Notes under the pieces: generated by a model
Seen by the model: the letters and a program-made list of their open reading frames with translations, nothing else
The model's database searches: none
Told to the model about the DNA's origin: nothing
Program-made: the position numbers and the translations under genes
Source: UBA10649 sp965227045
GTDB taxonomy: Bacteria > Actinomycetota > Actinomycetes > S36-B12
NCBI GenBank assembly: GCA_965227045.1
Contig: OZ245718.1
Coordinates: 2,046,001-2,110,000 of the forward strand
DNA: 64,000 bases
Direction of reading: 5' to 3'
Shown here: in pieces, positions 43,082 to 52,137 of the stretch
Position numbering within the stretch: the stretch's first letter is position 1
How the letters are laid out: each line of letters starts with the position of its first letter

Positions 43082-43108
43082 GAGGCCCCCGTCATCGACG
43101 GGGGCCTC
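43082..43108 (-). terminator. Terminator of the MFS exporter gene
   Basis: GAGGCCCCCGTC pairs perfectly with GACGGGGGCCTC (12 bp) around a 3-nt loop, 16 bp past the stop of the minus-strand MFS gene. On that strand it is followed by TTGCGTTT, consistent with intrinsic termination. Confidence 0.8.
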
Positions 43109-43124
43109 GTCGCTGGATGCGGTG

Positions 43125-44597
43125 CTAGCCGACTAGCGCATGGGCTGCATCGCCCGAGGCCATGTCTTCCTTGCTCATGCGCACGAGGAACACCCAGATC
43201 AGACCGGCAACGCCGAGGATGACTGTGCTCCAGATGAACGTCGCATGGAAGCCGGAGACGAGAGCCTCGGGCGTCGGTCCGGCGAGCTGGTTGGTGACCA
43301 CATACGCGGTCGTCGCGGATGCGGCGATCGTGTTGAGGAATGCCACACCAATCGAGCCACCGATCTGCTGGCTCGTGTTGAGCACGGCCGATGCCACACC
43401 GGCATCGTGGTTGCCGACACCATAGAGCGCGACAGCCGACAGTGGGACGAAGATCAGACCCATGCCCAGGCTCATGATGATGATCGAGGGCAGGACGCCA
43501 TCGACATATCCCGACTCCGGAGACAGGCGCAGGTAGAGCGCGATGCCGCCGGTCGCCATGACGAAACCGACGAACGTCACCCAGCGCGGCCCGAAACGCG
43601 GCAGCAACTGGCTGGCGATGCCAGCGCTGATGACGATGCCCGCCGAGAACGGAAGGAAGAGCAGCCCGCTCGTCAGCGGCGAGTAGCCCTTCACCGCCTG
43701 GAAGAAGTAGGAGATGAACAAGAACATCGAGAACAGGCCAGCGCCGACGAGGAAGGACGACAGGTAGGCGCCACCGCGGTTGCGCTCGAGCAGGATCCGG
43801 AGCGGCAGCAGTGGGTGCGAGGTTCGGGTCTCGATGACGATGAACACCGCGAGGAGCGCGAAAGCGAGTGCGCCGAACGACAGCGTCGACGTTCCCGTCC
43901 AGCCGTCCGACTCGGCCTTCGTGATGCCGAAGACGAGGAAGAACAGACCGAGGGTGGCCGTGATGGCACCTGGGATGTCGTACTTCGTGTCACCGGTGGC
44001 GCGCGACTCGCGGACGAACGGAATGGCGAGGAAGACCGCCAGGACTGCGATCGGGATGTTCACCAGAAGGCACCAGTGCCACGAGGCGTACTCGGTGAGG
44101 ATTCCGCCGACGACGAGGCCGATGGCTGCGCCGCCACCCGACAGGGCACCGTAGACACCGAAGGCCTTCGCTCGCTCCTTGGAGTCGACGAACGTGACCG
44201 ATATCAGCGATAGTGCGGCGGGCGCGAGGATGGCAGCGAACGCACCCTGAAGGCCACGAGCCGCGAAGAGCATCGGAGCGTTAACCGCGACGCCACCGAG
44301 GGCCGACGCAGCCGCGAAGCCGATGAGGCCCACGATGAACATGCGCTTGCGGCCGGCGTAGTCGGCGATGCGTCCGCCAAGAAGCAGGAGGCTGCCGAAG
44401 GCGAGCGTGTAGGCCGTGACGGCCCACTGGCGATCGGCATCGGAGATGCCCAGATCAGCCTGGATCGACGGCAGCGCGATGTTCACGATGGACGCGTCGA
44501 GCACGATCATGAGCTGGGCGATGGCGATGACGATCAGCGCTCGCCAACGGTTCGGGTCCGTACCAAGGATGGGGGGCTCGGCAGCTAGCGATGTCAC
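43125..44597 (-). CDS. MFS transporter, DHA2 (EmrB/QacA) family drug exporter
   Basis: A 490-residue major facilitator with about 14 helices. It shows motif D near helix 1 (IVLDASIVNIALPSIQADLG), motif A (LLLGGRIADYAGRKRMFIVGLIGFAAAS) and motif C (AIGLVVGGILTEYASWHWCLLVNIPI) typical of proton/drug antiporters. GTG start with GGAG five bases upstream. No TetR-type regulator lies beside it. The exported compound is unknown. Confidence 0.9.
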   Translation of the reverse strand: MTSLAAEPPILGTDPNRWRALIVIAIAQLMIVLDASIVNIALPSIQADLGISDADRQWAVTAYTLAFGSLLLLGGRIADYAGRKRMFIVGLIGFAAASALGGVAVNAPMLFAARGLQGAFAAILAPAALSLISVTFVDSKERAKAFGVYGALSGGGAAIGLVVGGILTEYASWHWCLLVNIPIAVLAVFLAIPFVRESRATGDTKYDIPGAITATLGLFFLVFGITKAESDGWTGTSTLSFGALAFALLAVFIVIETRTSHPLLPLRILLERNRGGAYLSSFLVGAGLFSMFLFISYFFQAVKGYSPLTSGLLFLPFSAGIVISAGIASQLLPRFGPRWVTFVGFVMATGGIALYLRLSPESGYVDGVLPSIIIMSLGMGLIFVPLSAVALYGVGNHDAGVASAVLNTSQQIGGSIGVAFLNTIAASATTAYVVTNQLAGPTPEALVSGFHATFIWSTVILGVAGLIWVFLVRMSKEDMASGDAAHALVG

Positions 44598-44688
44598 AAC
44601 TACTCCAAAACAGTGGAAAATGCGCCGATCAGCGCAGTCCGCAAACTACTGACAATTGGTTGACCCCGCAACAAAGGAAGGGCCGATT

Positions 44689-46209
44689 TCACTCACAGAG
44701 AACACCGGAAGGTGGTAGGTCCCCTTTGAGGAGGTAGGCGTCGACCGCGTCGTCTATGCAACTTGACTGCTCGAAGTACGCCGTGTGGCCAAAGCCGTTC
44801 CACGACAACAGCGTCGCGTTCTCGAGCTCGTCGGCCATCTGGACTCCCCATTGGTAGGGGGTGGCGGGGTCATTCTTGGTCGACACCACGAGGATCGGAT
44901 TCGAGCCTGTCGCCTTGGTCTCGGTGATCGCCTCGCCGGTCGCCGGCCAGTCCTTGCACGGCAGCATTCCCCAGGCGAGAGCCGGGCCGAATGTGGGCGC
45001 TGTCACAGCCCATTCCTTCGCGTACTTCTTCACGTCGTCCACGGTCCCCGTGAACGGTCGGTCGAGGCAGGTCACCGCGTAGAAGGCGTCCGTTGAGTTG
45101 TCCAGGTAGGTGCCGTCAGGTGCACGGCTGATGCGCTCGTCGAGAAGCGCTACCAACTCGGATGCATCGCGATCGTTCATCGCCTTCGCAAGAGCCGGAC
45201 GCAGCGCGTCGTAGTCGGTCGACGGGAAGTACAGGTACGACAAGATCGCGTACGCCGCAAGCGGCTCGTTGAGCTCGCGGTCGCCGGCCGCAATCGGATT
45301 GCTGTCCAGACCGGCGAGCCAGTCCCGCACCTGCTGGACGCCGTCCGCGGTCGTCCCGGTCAGCGGGCAGTCGTCATGGGTCAGGCAGTTCGTGACGAAG
45401 TCCGCGAGAGCTACCTCGAACGCTTCGGCCTGTCCCTTGCTGATCTCGACCATGTCCAGGCTCGCGGGAAGTGCTCCATCGAGCACCATCCGGCCGACGC
45501 GGTCGGGGAAGAGCTCGGCGTACGTGGCGCCGAGCATCGTCCCGTAGGACTTGCCGAGGTAGTTGAATGCCTCGTCCTGCACGACCGCGCGGGCGATGTC
45601 GAGATCGCGCGCGGAGTCGACGGTGCCCATGTGGGCGTACAGCGGATCGGCGGTGGCGGCGCAGCGCGCTCCCATGTCGGCTGAGTCGTCGATAATCGCC
45701 TGCTCCTCAGCAGGTGAGTCAGGCGTCCCGTCGGCCGCCATGAACTCGTCGATCTGCGCATCGGTCGAGCAGTGCACCGGATCGCTCTTCGATACGCCCC
45801 GGGGATCGACGCCGACGATGTCGTAGTGCTCGCGGATAGCCGGCGTGACGATGTAGTCGGCGGCCTTCGCGTAGTCGACGGCGCTGCCGCCGGGTCCTCC
45901 CGGATTGACGAACAGCGAGCCGATCTTGTCCCCCGTCGCCTTCACGCGAGTCGCAGCGAGGTCGACCGTCTCGCCTGTCGGATCGGAATAGTCGACGGGA
46001 ACCGAGATCGTCGCGCAGTCGGCGTCGCCGCAGTTCTTCCACTCCACCTGCTGGTTGTAGAACGCCGCGAGCGGGCCGGTGGCGGGCGAGGACGTGGACG
46101 ACCTCTGGGGCGCCGGGGTTGAGACGTCGCCCTCCGAGGACAGGCTGCTGCACGCCGCCAGGAGGAGGACGGGCACCAGAATGACGCTGAACTGACGCCG
46201 CTGTCTCAT
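44689..46209 (-). CDS. Secreted alpha/beta-hydrolase, tripeptidyl aminopeptidase-like lipoprotein
   Basis: A 506-residue exported hydrolase of the Streptomyces SlpD/tripeptidyl-aminopeptidase group. The lipobox is LLLAAC near residue 20. The oxyanion region is FVNPGGPGGSAVDYA, the nucleophile Ser lies in YLGKSYGTMLGATYAELFP and the catalytic His in WNGFGHTAYF; the C-terminal TAP-like domain holds STKNDPATPYQWG. Several Cys pairs suggest disulfides. The ATG has no Shine-Dalgarno, but TACGGT lies seven bases upstream, suggesting a leaderless message. Confidence 0.88.
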   Translation of the reverse strand: MRQRRQFSVILVPVLLLAACSSLSSEGDVSTPAPQRSSTSSPATGPLAAFYNQQVEWKNCGDADCATISVPVDYSDPTGETVDLAATRVKATGDKIGSLFVNPGGPGGSAVDYAKAADYIVTPAIREHYDIVGVDPRGVSKSDPVHCSTDAQIDEFMAADGTPDSPAEEQAIIDDSADMGARCAATADPLYAHMGTVDSARDLDIARAVVQDEAFNYLGKSYGTMLGATYAELFPDRVGRMVLDGALPASLDMVEISKGQAEAFEVALADFVTNCLTHDDCPLTGTTADGVQQVRDWLAGLDSNPIAAGDRELNEPLAAYAILSYLYFPSTDYDALRPALAKAMNDRDASELVALLDERISRAPDGTYLDNSTDAFYAVTCLDRPFTGTVDDVKKYAKEWAVTAPTFGPALAWGMLPCKDWPATGEAITETKATGSNPILVVSTKNDPATPYQWGVQMADELENATLLSWNGFGHTAYFEQSSCIDDAVDAYLLKGDLPPSGVLCE

Positions 46210-46227
46210 GGGTCGTACCGTAATAGG
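46210..46227. promoter_or_regulatory. Overlapping divergent leaderless promoters
   Basis: Only 18 bp separate two divergent starts. GTACCGTA contains TACCGT (46216-46221), six bases before the plus-strand GTG. Its complement contains TACGGT, seven bases before the minus-strand ATG. TANNNT at 6-7 bases from the start codon is the actinobacterial leaderless -10 pattern, and neither gene has a ribosome site. Confidence 0.55.
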
Positions 46228-47079
46228 GTGAGCAAACCCCGCCGTGACCCCGCCGAAGTGGTGGCGATGATCGAGCAGGGCGTGGCGCGCGGACTCGACC
46301 TCGTGGACTCGTTCCGCATAGCGACCGGCAAGGCACCACGGAACTCGTCCAAGGCTCTGGCCATCGAGCACCGCAAGACGGTCGAGGCGAATCGGAAGCG
46401 ACTGAGGAAGCACCAAGTCCGCGCCAAGTCGTATCAGTCCCAGGTCACCGGTGGGGCCGTCGTGGGCGGAGTCGGCGGAGCGCTCGGCCTCCTCGACGTG
46501 GTCACCGAGACAGCGTCATCGGCTGGCGGCGTCCCGGGGCCGGCATGGATGTGGTTTACGGCCGCTGGCGTTGGGCTGCTCGTGTCGTGGCGCGGACGGC
46601 GCAGGCTTCGTCGACTCGGCCCTATCCCCGTCGTCCTTGAGCCAGTCGCGCCGCCACCCGCCCTCCCGAAGGGCCGGGTCGGAGCGGCGGAGGTCAACCG
46701 CTTCATCTCGGTGCGCGTGCAGGTAATGAACATGATCCCCGCACTCGACCGCCTATATCCGGGCGCGGGAGACGAACTGCGCAGGGCAGACAACGAAGCA
46801 GCTGCACCCCTGACCGCGCTCGCAGAACGACTGGTCGTCCTCGACCAACTGCAGCGCGAACTGCCTGGCACGTCTGCTGCGAGCTCAGCCGCGTCCTCGA
46901 GCGAGCTCGTGCGCAGACGTCTCGACGAGGGGTGCGACACCTACGAGGAACTGCTCGCGGCAGCAGCGCGACTCCTTGCGTCTCCGGACATCACGCGGAG
47001 TACGTCAGAGATCCTCGGTCCGGCGGTCAACGCGATGGTCGCGTACGCGCACGGATTGCAGCGCGCCTCGGAGATGTGA
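46228..47079 (+). CDS. Actinobacterial membrane protein of unknown function
   Basis: A 283-residue protein. Residues 1-75 are a basic helical region (DPAEVVAMIEQGVARGLDLVDSFRIATGKAPRNSSKALAIEHRKTVEANRKRLRKH). Two hydrophobic helices follow (TGGAVVGGVGGALGLLDVV and GPAWMWFTAAGVGLLVSW), then a cytoplasmic helical, probably coiled-coil domain (residues about 150-283). I do not recognise the family. It appears to be transcribed leaderless from the 18-bp divergent promoter and is followed 7 bp on by the DUF1801 gene. Confidence 0.75.
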   Translation: MSKPRRDPAEVVAMIEQGVARGLDLVDSFRIATGKAPRNSSKALAIEHRKTVEANRKRLRKHQVRAKSYQSQVTGGAVVGGVGGALGLLDVVTETASSAGGVPGPAWMWFTAAGVGLLVSWRGRRRLRRLGPIPVVLEPVAPPPALPKGRVGAAEVNRFISVRVQVMNMIPALDRLYPGAGDELRRADNEAAAPLTALAERLVVLDQLQRELPGTSAASSAASSSELVRRRLDEGCDTYEELLAAAARLLASPDITRSTSEILGPAVNAMVAYAHGLQRASEM

Positions 47080-47086
47080 GCGGCCA

Positions 47087-47533
47087 ATGGCGAGTACCGC
47101 AGTCCAGACCTACCTCGACGGAGTCGACACGGTCGCCGAGCCGACGGTGCTCGCGTTGGACAAGGCCATCCGCACCGCGCATCCATCGCTCGACGTCGCG
47201 GTGAAGTACGGGATCCTCATGTACTCACTCGACGCGGACTGGCGAACGTGGGTGTGCGCGGTCGACGCGAGCAAGAAGCGCGTCTCGCTTCGTTTCCTGT
47301 ACGGAGTGATCCTCGACGATCCGCACGGTGTTCTGCGGAAGGGATCGTCCGTGCTCATGACGTGGGACTTCGCGCTCGGCGAGCCGGTCAACGCCAAGGC
47401 CGTGCAGGCGTACGTGAAGGAGGCCGTCGCGAAGAAGTCCGACTACGTGGCAAACAGTTCCGCGATCCAGGCAGCGGCGAAGAAGATCAAGCCGACGCGA
47501 GCCGGATCCAGGGGTCCTTCAGCTCGACCATGA
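47087..47533 (+). CDS. DUF1801 domain protein
   Basis: A 148-residue cytoplasmic protein with the DUF1801 core: VQTYLDGVDTVAEPTVLALDKAIRTAHPSLDVAVKYGILMYSLDADWRTWVCAVDASKKRVSLRF and the C-terminal lysine-rich helices. The fold is that of small conserved proteins with no proven enzyme role. The frame upstream to 46976 overlaps the previous gene and is rejected in favour of the ATG at 47087. Its 3' end overlaps holB convergently by 47 bp. Confidence 0.8.
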   Translation: MASTAVQTYLDGVDTVAEPTVLALDKAIRTAHPSLDVAVKYGILMYSLDADWRTWVCAVDASKKRVSLRFLYGVILDDPHGVLRKGSSVLMTWDFALGEPVNAKAVQAYVKEAVAKKSDYVANSSAIQAAAKKIKPTRAGSRGPSARP

Positions 47534-48686
47534 GTGACTCCAACGCGAGCTGGGGAGTCACGTTCGCCTCGATCTGCTTGCGGCAGTAGGACAGCGCAAG
47601 CAGCCGTCGACCCGTGTCGTTCTCGGTACTGCGCTCGGCCAGCTGCACCAACTGCGGGCGCATTTCCTCGTTGATCAGCGGCACCGAACCGCGGAGCTGG
47701 ATGACGAGCACGTCGCGATACAGCCCGATGAGATCGAGGAGCGCTCGGTCGACCTGATCGCGGATAGTGCGCGTTCGACGAAGGCGCTGGCGCTTGTCCA
47801 GCTTCTTCGTCTCCGCATCGGCCATTCGCTTGATGCGGCTGCGCGTTGCGCCTTCGGCGCCCTCACCGAACTGCGCCGCGACGTTCGCAGCCTCCGCCTC
47901 GTCGAGCGGATCCGTGATCGCCTTGGCGTCCTCGGTGGCCGATGCCAGCAGGCTCGCTGCGCTGCTGAAACACGATGGCACGTCATGCAGGCCGATCGGA
48001 ACACGCATGATCTCCTGGCGGCGTTCGCGAACCTGCTCATCTCGAGCGAGGGCGCGCGCGCGGCCGATGTGTCCCTGCGACGCGCGTGCAGCGAACGAGG
48101 CCAGCGCGCTGTCGATGCCGTAGTGATCGACGAGCAGCTCGGTCACGCTCTCGGTCGACGGGGTCGCGAGCGGGACGTGCCGCGTCCGCGACGAGATCGT
48201 CGGCAGGACGTCCTCGACACTCGGGGCGCACAGCACCCACACGGTGCTCGGTGTCGGTTCTTCGAGCGACTTGAGCAGGACGTTCACCGCACGGTCGGTG
48301 AGCCGGTCGGCATCCTCCATGACGATGACGTGCCACGGGCTCTTGATCGGTGACATGGCCGATCGGAGAACCAGGTCGCGGGCCTCCTCCACGCTGTAAC
48401 TGAGAGTCTCGGTGGTGACCATGTCGACATCGGCGTGCCCGCCGTACGGCGCCGTTCGGCAGGCTTCGCATACGCCGCACCCGTCTTCGGGGCACACAAG
48501 TGCCGCGGCGAAACACGCAGCCGCAGTCGACCGGCCCGAGCCGGGCGGTCCGGTGATCAGCCAGGCATGGGTCATGGACGGTCCGGCCTCGCCGAACCGG
48601 ATCAGCTCGGCGTCGGACACCGCGCGCGACAGGGCCTCAACGGCGTGCGTCTGCCCGATCAGCCGGTCCCAGATGGGCGGGGCCAT
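47487..48686 (-). CDS. holB: DNA polymerase III subunit delta'
   Basis: A 399-residue clamp-loader subunit. The AAA+ domain begins WDRLIGQTHAVEALSRAV, has a Walker-A-like GPPGSGRSTAA in which Arg replaces the catalytic Lys (delta' does not need to hydrolyse ATP), a four-Cys zinc module in CPEDGCGVCEACRT, and VMEDADRLTDRAVNVLLKSLEEP. The C-terminal part is the helical collar domain. Its ATG overlaps the tmk stop, the usual tmk-holB arrangement; it loads the sliding clamp with DnaX and HolA. Confidence 0.92.
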   Translation of the reverse strand: MAPPIWDRLIGQTHAVEALSRAVSDAELIRFGEAGPSMTHAWLITGPPGSGRSTAAACFAAALVCPEDGCGVCEACRTAPYGGHADVDMVTTETLSYSVEEARDLVLRSAMSPIKSPWHVIVMEDADRLTDRAVNVLLKSLEEPTPSTVWVLCAPSVEDVLPTISSRTRHVPLATPSTESVTELLVDHYGIDSALASFAARASQGHIGRARALARDEQVRERRQEIMRVPIGLHDVPSCFSSAASLLASATEDAKAITDPLDEAEAANVAAQFGEGAEGATRSRIKRMADAETKKLDKRQRLRRTRTIRDQVDRALLDLIGLYRDVLVIQLRGSVPLINEEMRPQLVQLAERSTENDTGRRLLALSYCRKQIEANVTPQLALESLMVELKDPWIRLASA

Positions 48687-49309
48687 CAGCCCAGCCCCTC
48701 GAGAACCCGGTCGAGGATCGCCGCGGCAATCGCCTGGATCTCCCCGCTCGCATCGACGACGAGGTAACGCTCGGGCTCCAGCGCGGCGATCGTGACATAC
48801 GCCTGCCGCACGGAGTCGTGATACTCCAGCGGCTCGGCCTCGAGCCGATCCGGGTTCAAGACGCGAGACAGCCCGACCTCCGGACTGATGTCGAGGACGA
48901 CCGTGAGGTCGGGAACCAGGCCGTAGGTGGCCCACAGGCTGAGGTCGCGGATCCGCTCGGGACCCAGGTCGCGCCCGTAGCCCTGGTAAGCGACGGAGGA
49001 GTCTATGAACCGGTCGCAGATCACCACCTGGCCCAGCGCCAGGGCCGGCTTGACGATTCGGGAGACATGGTCGCCGCGCGCTGCGGCGAACAGCAGCGCC
49101 TCCGCGCGAGCATCGAGACCCTCGTACTTGGGGTTGAGCACGAGGTCACGCATGATCTCCGCCGACGGCGTGCCGCCGGGCTCGCGCGTGCGGACCACCT
49201 GATGACCGAGGTCGGTCAGAGACTGCGCGAGCAGTGACTCCTGGGTCGACTTGCCTGCGCCTTCGCCACCTTCGAAGACGATGAAGTAGCCGTCCGTCGT
49301 GACGGACAT
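48686..49309 (-). CDS. tmk: Thymidylate kinase
   Basis: A 207-residue dTMP kinase: P-loop FEGGEGAGKSTQ (residues about 11-22), RTREPGGTPSAEIMRDLVL with the DR(E/X) substrate region, CDRFIDSSVAYQGYGRDLG and the LID segment DISPEVGLSRVLNPDRLE. Length is standard. It makes dTDP for DNA synthesis. It lies 2 bp after topA and overlaps holB, so topA-tmk-holB form one operon. Confidence 0.96.
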   Translation of the reverse strand: MSVTTDGYFIVFEGGEGAGKSTQESLLAQSLTDLGHQVVRTREPGGTPSAEIMRDLVLNPKYEGLDARAEALLFAAARGDHVSRIVKPALALGQVVICDRFIDSSVAYQGYGRDLGPERIRDLSLWATYGLVPDLTVVLDISPEVGLSRVLNPDRLEAEPLEYHDSVRQAYVTIAALEPERYLVVDASGEIQAIAAAILDRVLEGLG

Positions 49310-49311
49310 CG

Positions 49312-51999
49312 CTACTTCGCGCCCGCCCGGGCGGCGGTCTTCTTCGCAGTCGACGCCTTCTTCGCCGCGACGCGCTTGGCCGCGGCCTTCTTCACCACGC
49401 GCTTGGTCGTCTGCTTCGGGGCGCCACCATCGAGGGCATCCTTCACGCGCCGCTCGGACAGCAGATCGCTCGCACGCTCGACGGAGACCGTCATCGGATC
49501 ATCGGCAACGCGCAGCGACGCGTTCGTCTCGCCATCGGTGACATACGGACCGAAACGGCCCTCCTTGACGACGATGGGCTTGCCCGATGTCGGATCGTTG
49601 CCGATCTCGCGCAGCGGCGGCTTGGCCTCGCCGCGACCGCGACGCGGCTTCGGCTGCGCGAAGAGCGCGAGTGCCTGCTCGACCGTGACCGTGAAGATCT
49701 CCTCCTCGCTGGCGAGCGAGCGCGAGTCCTTCTCCTTCAGCAGGTACGGGCCATAACGGCCGTTCTGCGCGGTGATGTCGATGCCGTCGGCGGGATCGGT
49801 GCCCACGACGCGCGGCAGGCTGAGGATGCGCAGCGCCTGCTCAAGCGTGATCGTGTCGAGAGTCATGTCGCTGAACAGCGATCCGGTGCGCGGCTTGGCC
49901 GACTTGGGCGAGCCCTCCGGCAGGATCTCCGTGACGTACGGACCGTAGCGACCGGACTTCGCGACGATCTCCAGGCCGGTCTCGGGATCGGTACCGAGCT
50001 GGCGGTCCCCCGAAGGCTCGGCGAGCAGCTTCTCGGCCATTGCCGCAGTGAGCTCGTCCGGCGCCATGTCGACGGGGATGTTCGCGCGCTCCTCGCCGCG
50101 CTCCACGTAGGCGCCGTAGCGGCCCACGCGCAGCGACGCGTCGCTGCCGGGGATCGCCATCGTCGCGATCGCGCGCGCGTCGATCGCACCGAGATCTTCA
50201 GTGAGCGGCTTCACTCCGGGGAAGTCACCGCTGACGCTATGGCCACCGCGCCAGAAGGCTTCGAGCTGCGCGACGCGGTCGGTCTGCCCGGTGGCGATGA
50301 GGTCGAGGACCTCTTCCATGTTGCGGGTGAAGTCGTAGTCGACGAGCGCGGTGAAGTGCTCCTCGAGCAGGCGCACGACGGAGAACGCGGTGAAACTGGG
50401 GACGAGCGCCGACCCCTTCTTCCAGACGTAGCCGCGGTCGACGATCGTCGACATGATCGACGCGTACGTCGACGGTCGGCCGATGCCCAGCTCCTCGAGC
50501 CGCGCGACGAGCTTGGCTTCGGTGTAGCGCGACGGTGGGCTCGTGGTGTGGCCGACGGGCTCGAGATCGGACGCGGTGAGGCTCTGGCCCTCGCTGAGCG
50601 AGGGCAGCTCCCGCTCGCGCTCGTCGTCGGCGGCGTTGTCCTCGGCCAGGTCCTTGAGCGCTGCGTAGAAACCGGGGAACACGACGACGGTGCCCGAAGC
50701 GGTGAACTCCGCGTCGGTGCCGTCGGACGCGGTTCCGCCGAGCTTCACGGTGGTGGTCGCGACCTGGGCGTTGACCATCTGCGAGGCAACGGTGCGCTTC
50801 CAGATGAGGTCGTACAGCGCGAACTCGTCGCCGCTTAGCTCGCGCGACACGTCACCGGGAGTACGGAATGAGTCGCCCGCGGGGCGGATGGCCTCATGAG
50901 CCTCCTGCGCGTTCTTGACCTTGCTCGTGTAGCGGCGCGGTGCGTCGGGCACGTACTCGGCGCCGAACAGTTCCGTGGCCTGCCGACGCGCGGCGGACAC
51001 GGCCTGCTCGGAGAGGTTCACCGAGTCGGTACGCATGTAGGTGATGTAGCCGTTCTCGTACAGCACCTGTGCGATGCGCATCGTGCGCTGCGCGCCCCAG
51101 CGCAGACGGTTGGACGCCTCCTGCTGCAGCGTGGACGTGATGAACGGTGCGCGCGGCTGCTTCTGCGACGGCTTCTGCACCACAGAGCGAACGGTGAAGT
51201 CCGCATTGGCCAACGCCGATGCGAGAGAAGTCGCACGGGCCTCGTCGAGGACCACGACCGTCTGCTTCTTCAGCCCGCCCTGCTGGTCGAAGTCACCGGA
51301 TCCAGCAACGCGGACGCTGTCGACTGACGTGAGCTTCGCGTCGAAGGGACCGGGAGAGAACACGCCGGTGACATCCCAGTAGCCAGCGGAACTGAACGCG
51401 ATGCGCTCGCGCTCGCGATCAACGACCAGCCGAACGGCGACGGACTGCACGCGGCCGGCCGACTTCGCGCCGGAGCCGATCTTCTTCCACAGCACCTCGG
51501 ACACCGGGTATCCGTACAGGCGGTCGACGATGCGCCGGGTCTCCTGCGCGTTGACCAGTTCCATGTCGAGGTCGCGCGGATTCGCGACGGCCTCGCGGAT
51601 CGCCTCCGGCGTGATCTCGTTGAACACCATGCGACGGACAGGCACCTTCGGGCGGAGCACCTCGAGCAGGTGCCACGAGATCGCCTCGCCCTCGCGGTCC
51701 TCGTCGGTTGCGAGCAGCAGTTCGTCGGCATCCTTGAGCGCCCGCTTGAGGTCAGCGATGGTCTTCTTCTTGGACTCGTGCACGACGTAGAAGGCCTGGA
51801 ACTCATCGTCGACGTTGACGGCGAGCTTCGCCCACGGCTTCTTGCGCTCGGACTCGGGCAGCTGCGATGCCTTCGATGCCAGGTCGCGGACGTGACCGAC
51901 GGAGGCCATGACTGTGTAGTCAGGACCGAGATAGCCAGCGATCTTCTTCGCCTTGGCAGGCGACTCGACGATCACCAGGACCTTGTCAGCCACGAACAT
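49312..51999 (-). CDS. topA: DNA topoisomerase I
   Basis: An 895-residue type IA topoisomerase that relaxes negative supercoils. The Toprim domain starts KVLVIVESPAKAKKIAGYLG with the acidic metal site in LATDEDREGEAISWHL. The active-site Tyr is in NGYITYMRTDSVNLS. The C-terminus has four Toprim-C-like repeats with GRYGPYV or GRFGPYV and ends in an Ala/Lys-rich tail (KKAAAKRVAAKK) typical of actinobacteria, which use it instead of zinc fingers. Start is the ATG or the in-frame GTG two codons on. Confidence 0.97.
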   Translation of the reverse strand: MFVADKVLVIVESPAKAKKIAGYLGPDYTVMASVGHVRDLASKASQLPESERKKPWAKLAVNVDDEFQAFYVVHESKKKTIADLKRALKDADELLLATDEDREGEAISWHLLEVLRPKVPVRRMVFNEITPEAIREAVANPRDLDMELVNAQETRRIVDRLYGYPVSEVLWKKIGSGAKSAGRVQSVAVRLVVDRERERIAFSSAGYWDVTGVFSPGPFDAKLTSVDSVRVAGSGDFDQQGGLKKQTVVVLDEARATSLASALANADFTVRSVVQKPSQKQPRAPFITSTLQQEASNRLRWGAQRTMRIAQVLYENGYITYMRTDSVNLSEQAVSAARRQATELFGAEYVPDAPRRYTSKVKNAQEAHEAIRPAGDSFRTPGDVSRELSGDEFALYDLIWKRTVASQMVNAQVATTTVKLGGTASDGTDAEFTASGTVVVFPGFYAALKDLAEDNAADDERERELPSLSEGQSLTASDLEPVGHTTSPPSRYTEAKLVARLEELGIGRPSTYASIMSTIVDRGYVWKKGSALVPSFTAFSVVRLLEEHFTALVDYDFTRNMEEVLDLIATGQTDRVAQLEAFWRGGHSVSGDFPGVKPLTEDLGAIDARAIATMAIPGSDASLRVGRYGAYVERGEERANIPVDMAPDELTAAMAEKLLAEPSGDRQLGTDPETGLEIVAKSGRYGPYVTEILPEGSPKSAKPRTGSLFSDMTLDTITLEQALRILSLPRVVGTDPADGIDITAQNGRYGPYLLKEKDSRSLASEEEIFTVTVEQALALFAQPKPRRGRGEAKPPLREIGNDPTSGKPIVVKEGRFGPYVTDGETNASLRVADDPMTVSVERASDLLSERRVKDALDGGAPKQTTKRVVKKAAAKRVAAKKASTAKKTAARAGAK

Positions 52000-52090
52000 C
52001 CCTTCTGTTGCGTTCGATACTCGGGGCGGAGTCTGACGGTAAGCCAGCGGTCCGTGTCAACTTCACGGCACCCCCATGAGGGTGACAGAC

Positions 52091-52128
52091 CACGACCCCG
52101 CGTCCGGATATCGGAGCGCGGGGTCGTG
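52091..52128 (-). terminator. Hairpin terminator after hppA
   Basis: CACGACCCCGCG (52091-52102) pairs with CGCGGGGTCGTG (52117-52128), 12 bp with a 14-nt loop, starting 10 bp past the hppA stop on the minus strand. It lacks a long T run, as is common in this GC-rich group. Confidence 0.65.
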
Positions 52129-52137
52129 TCATGCAGA

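Noticed and set aside
43140..44213. A 357-codon frame antisense to the MFS exporter
   Set aside because: Composition is charged and low in hydrophobics, with no motif; the opposite frame encodes a clear 14-helix transporter.
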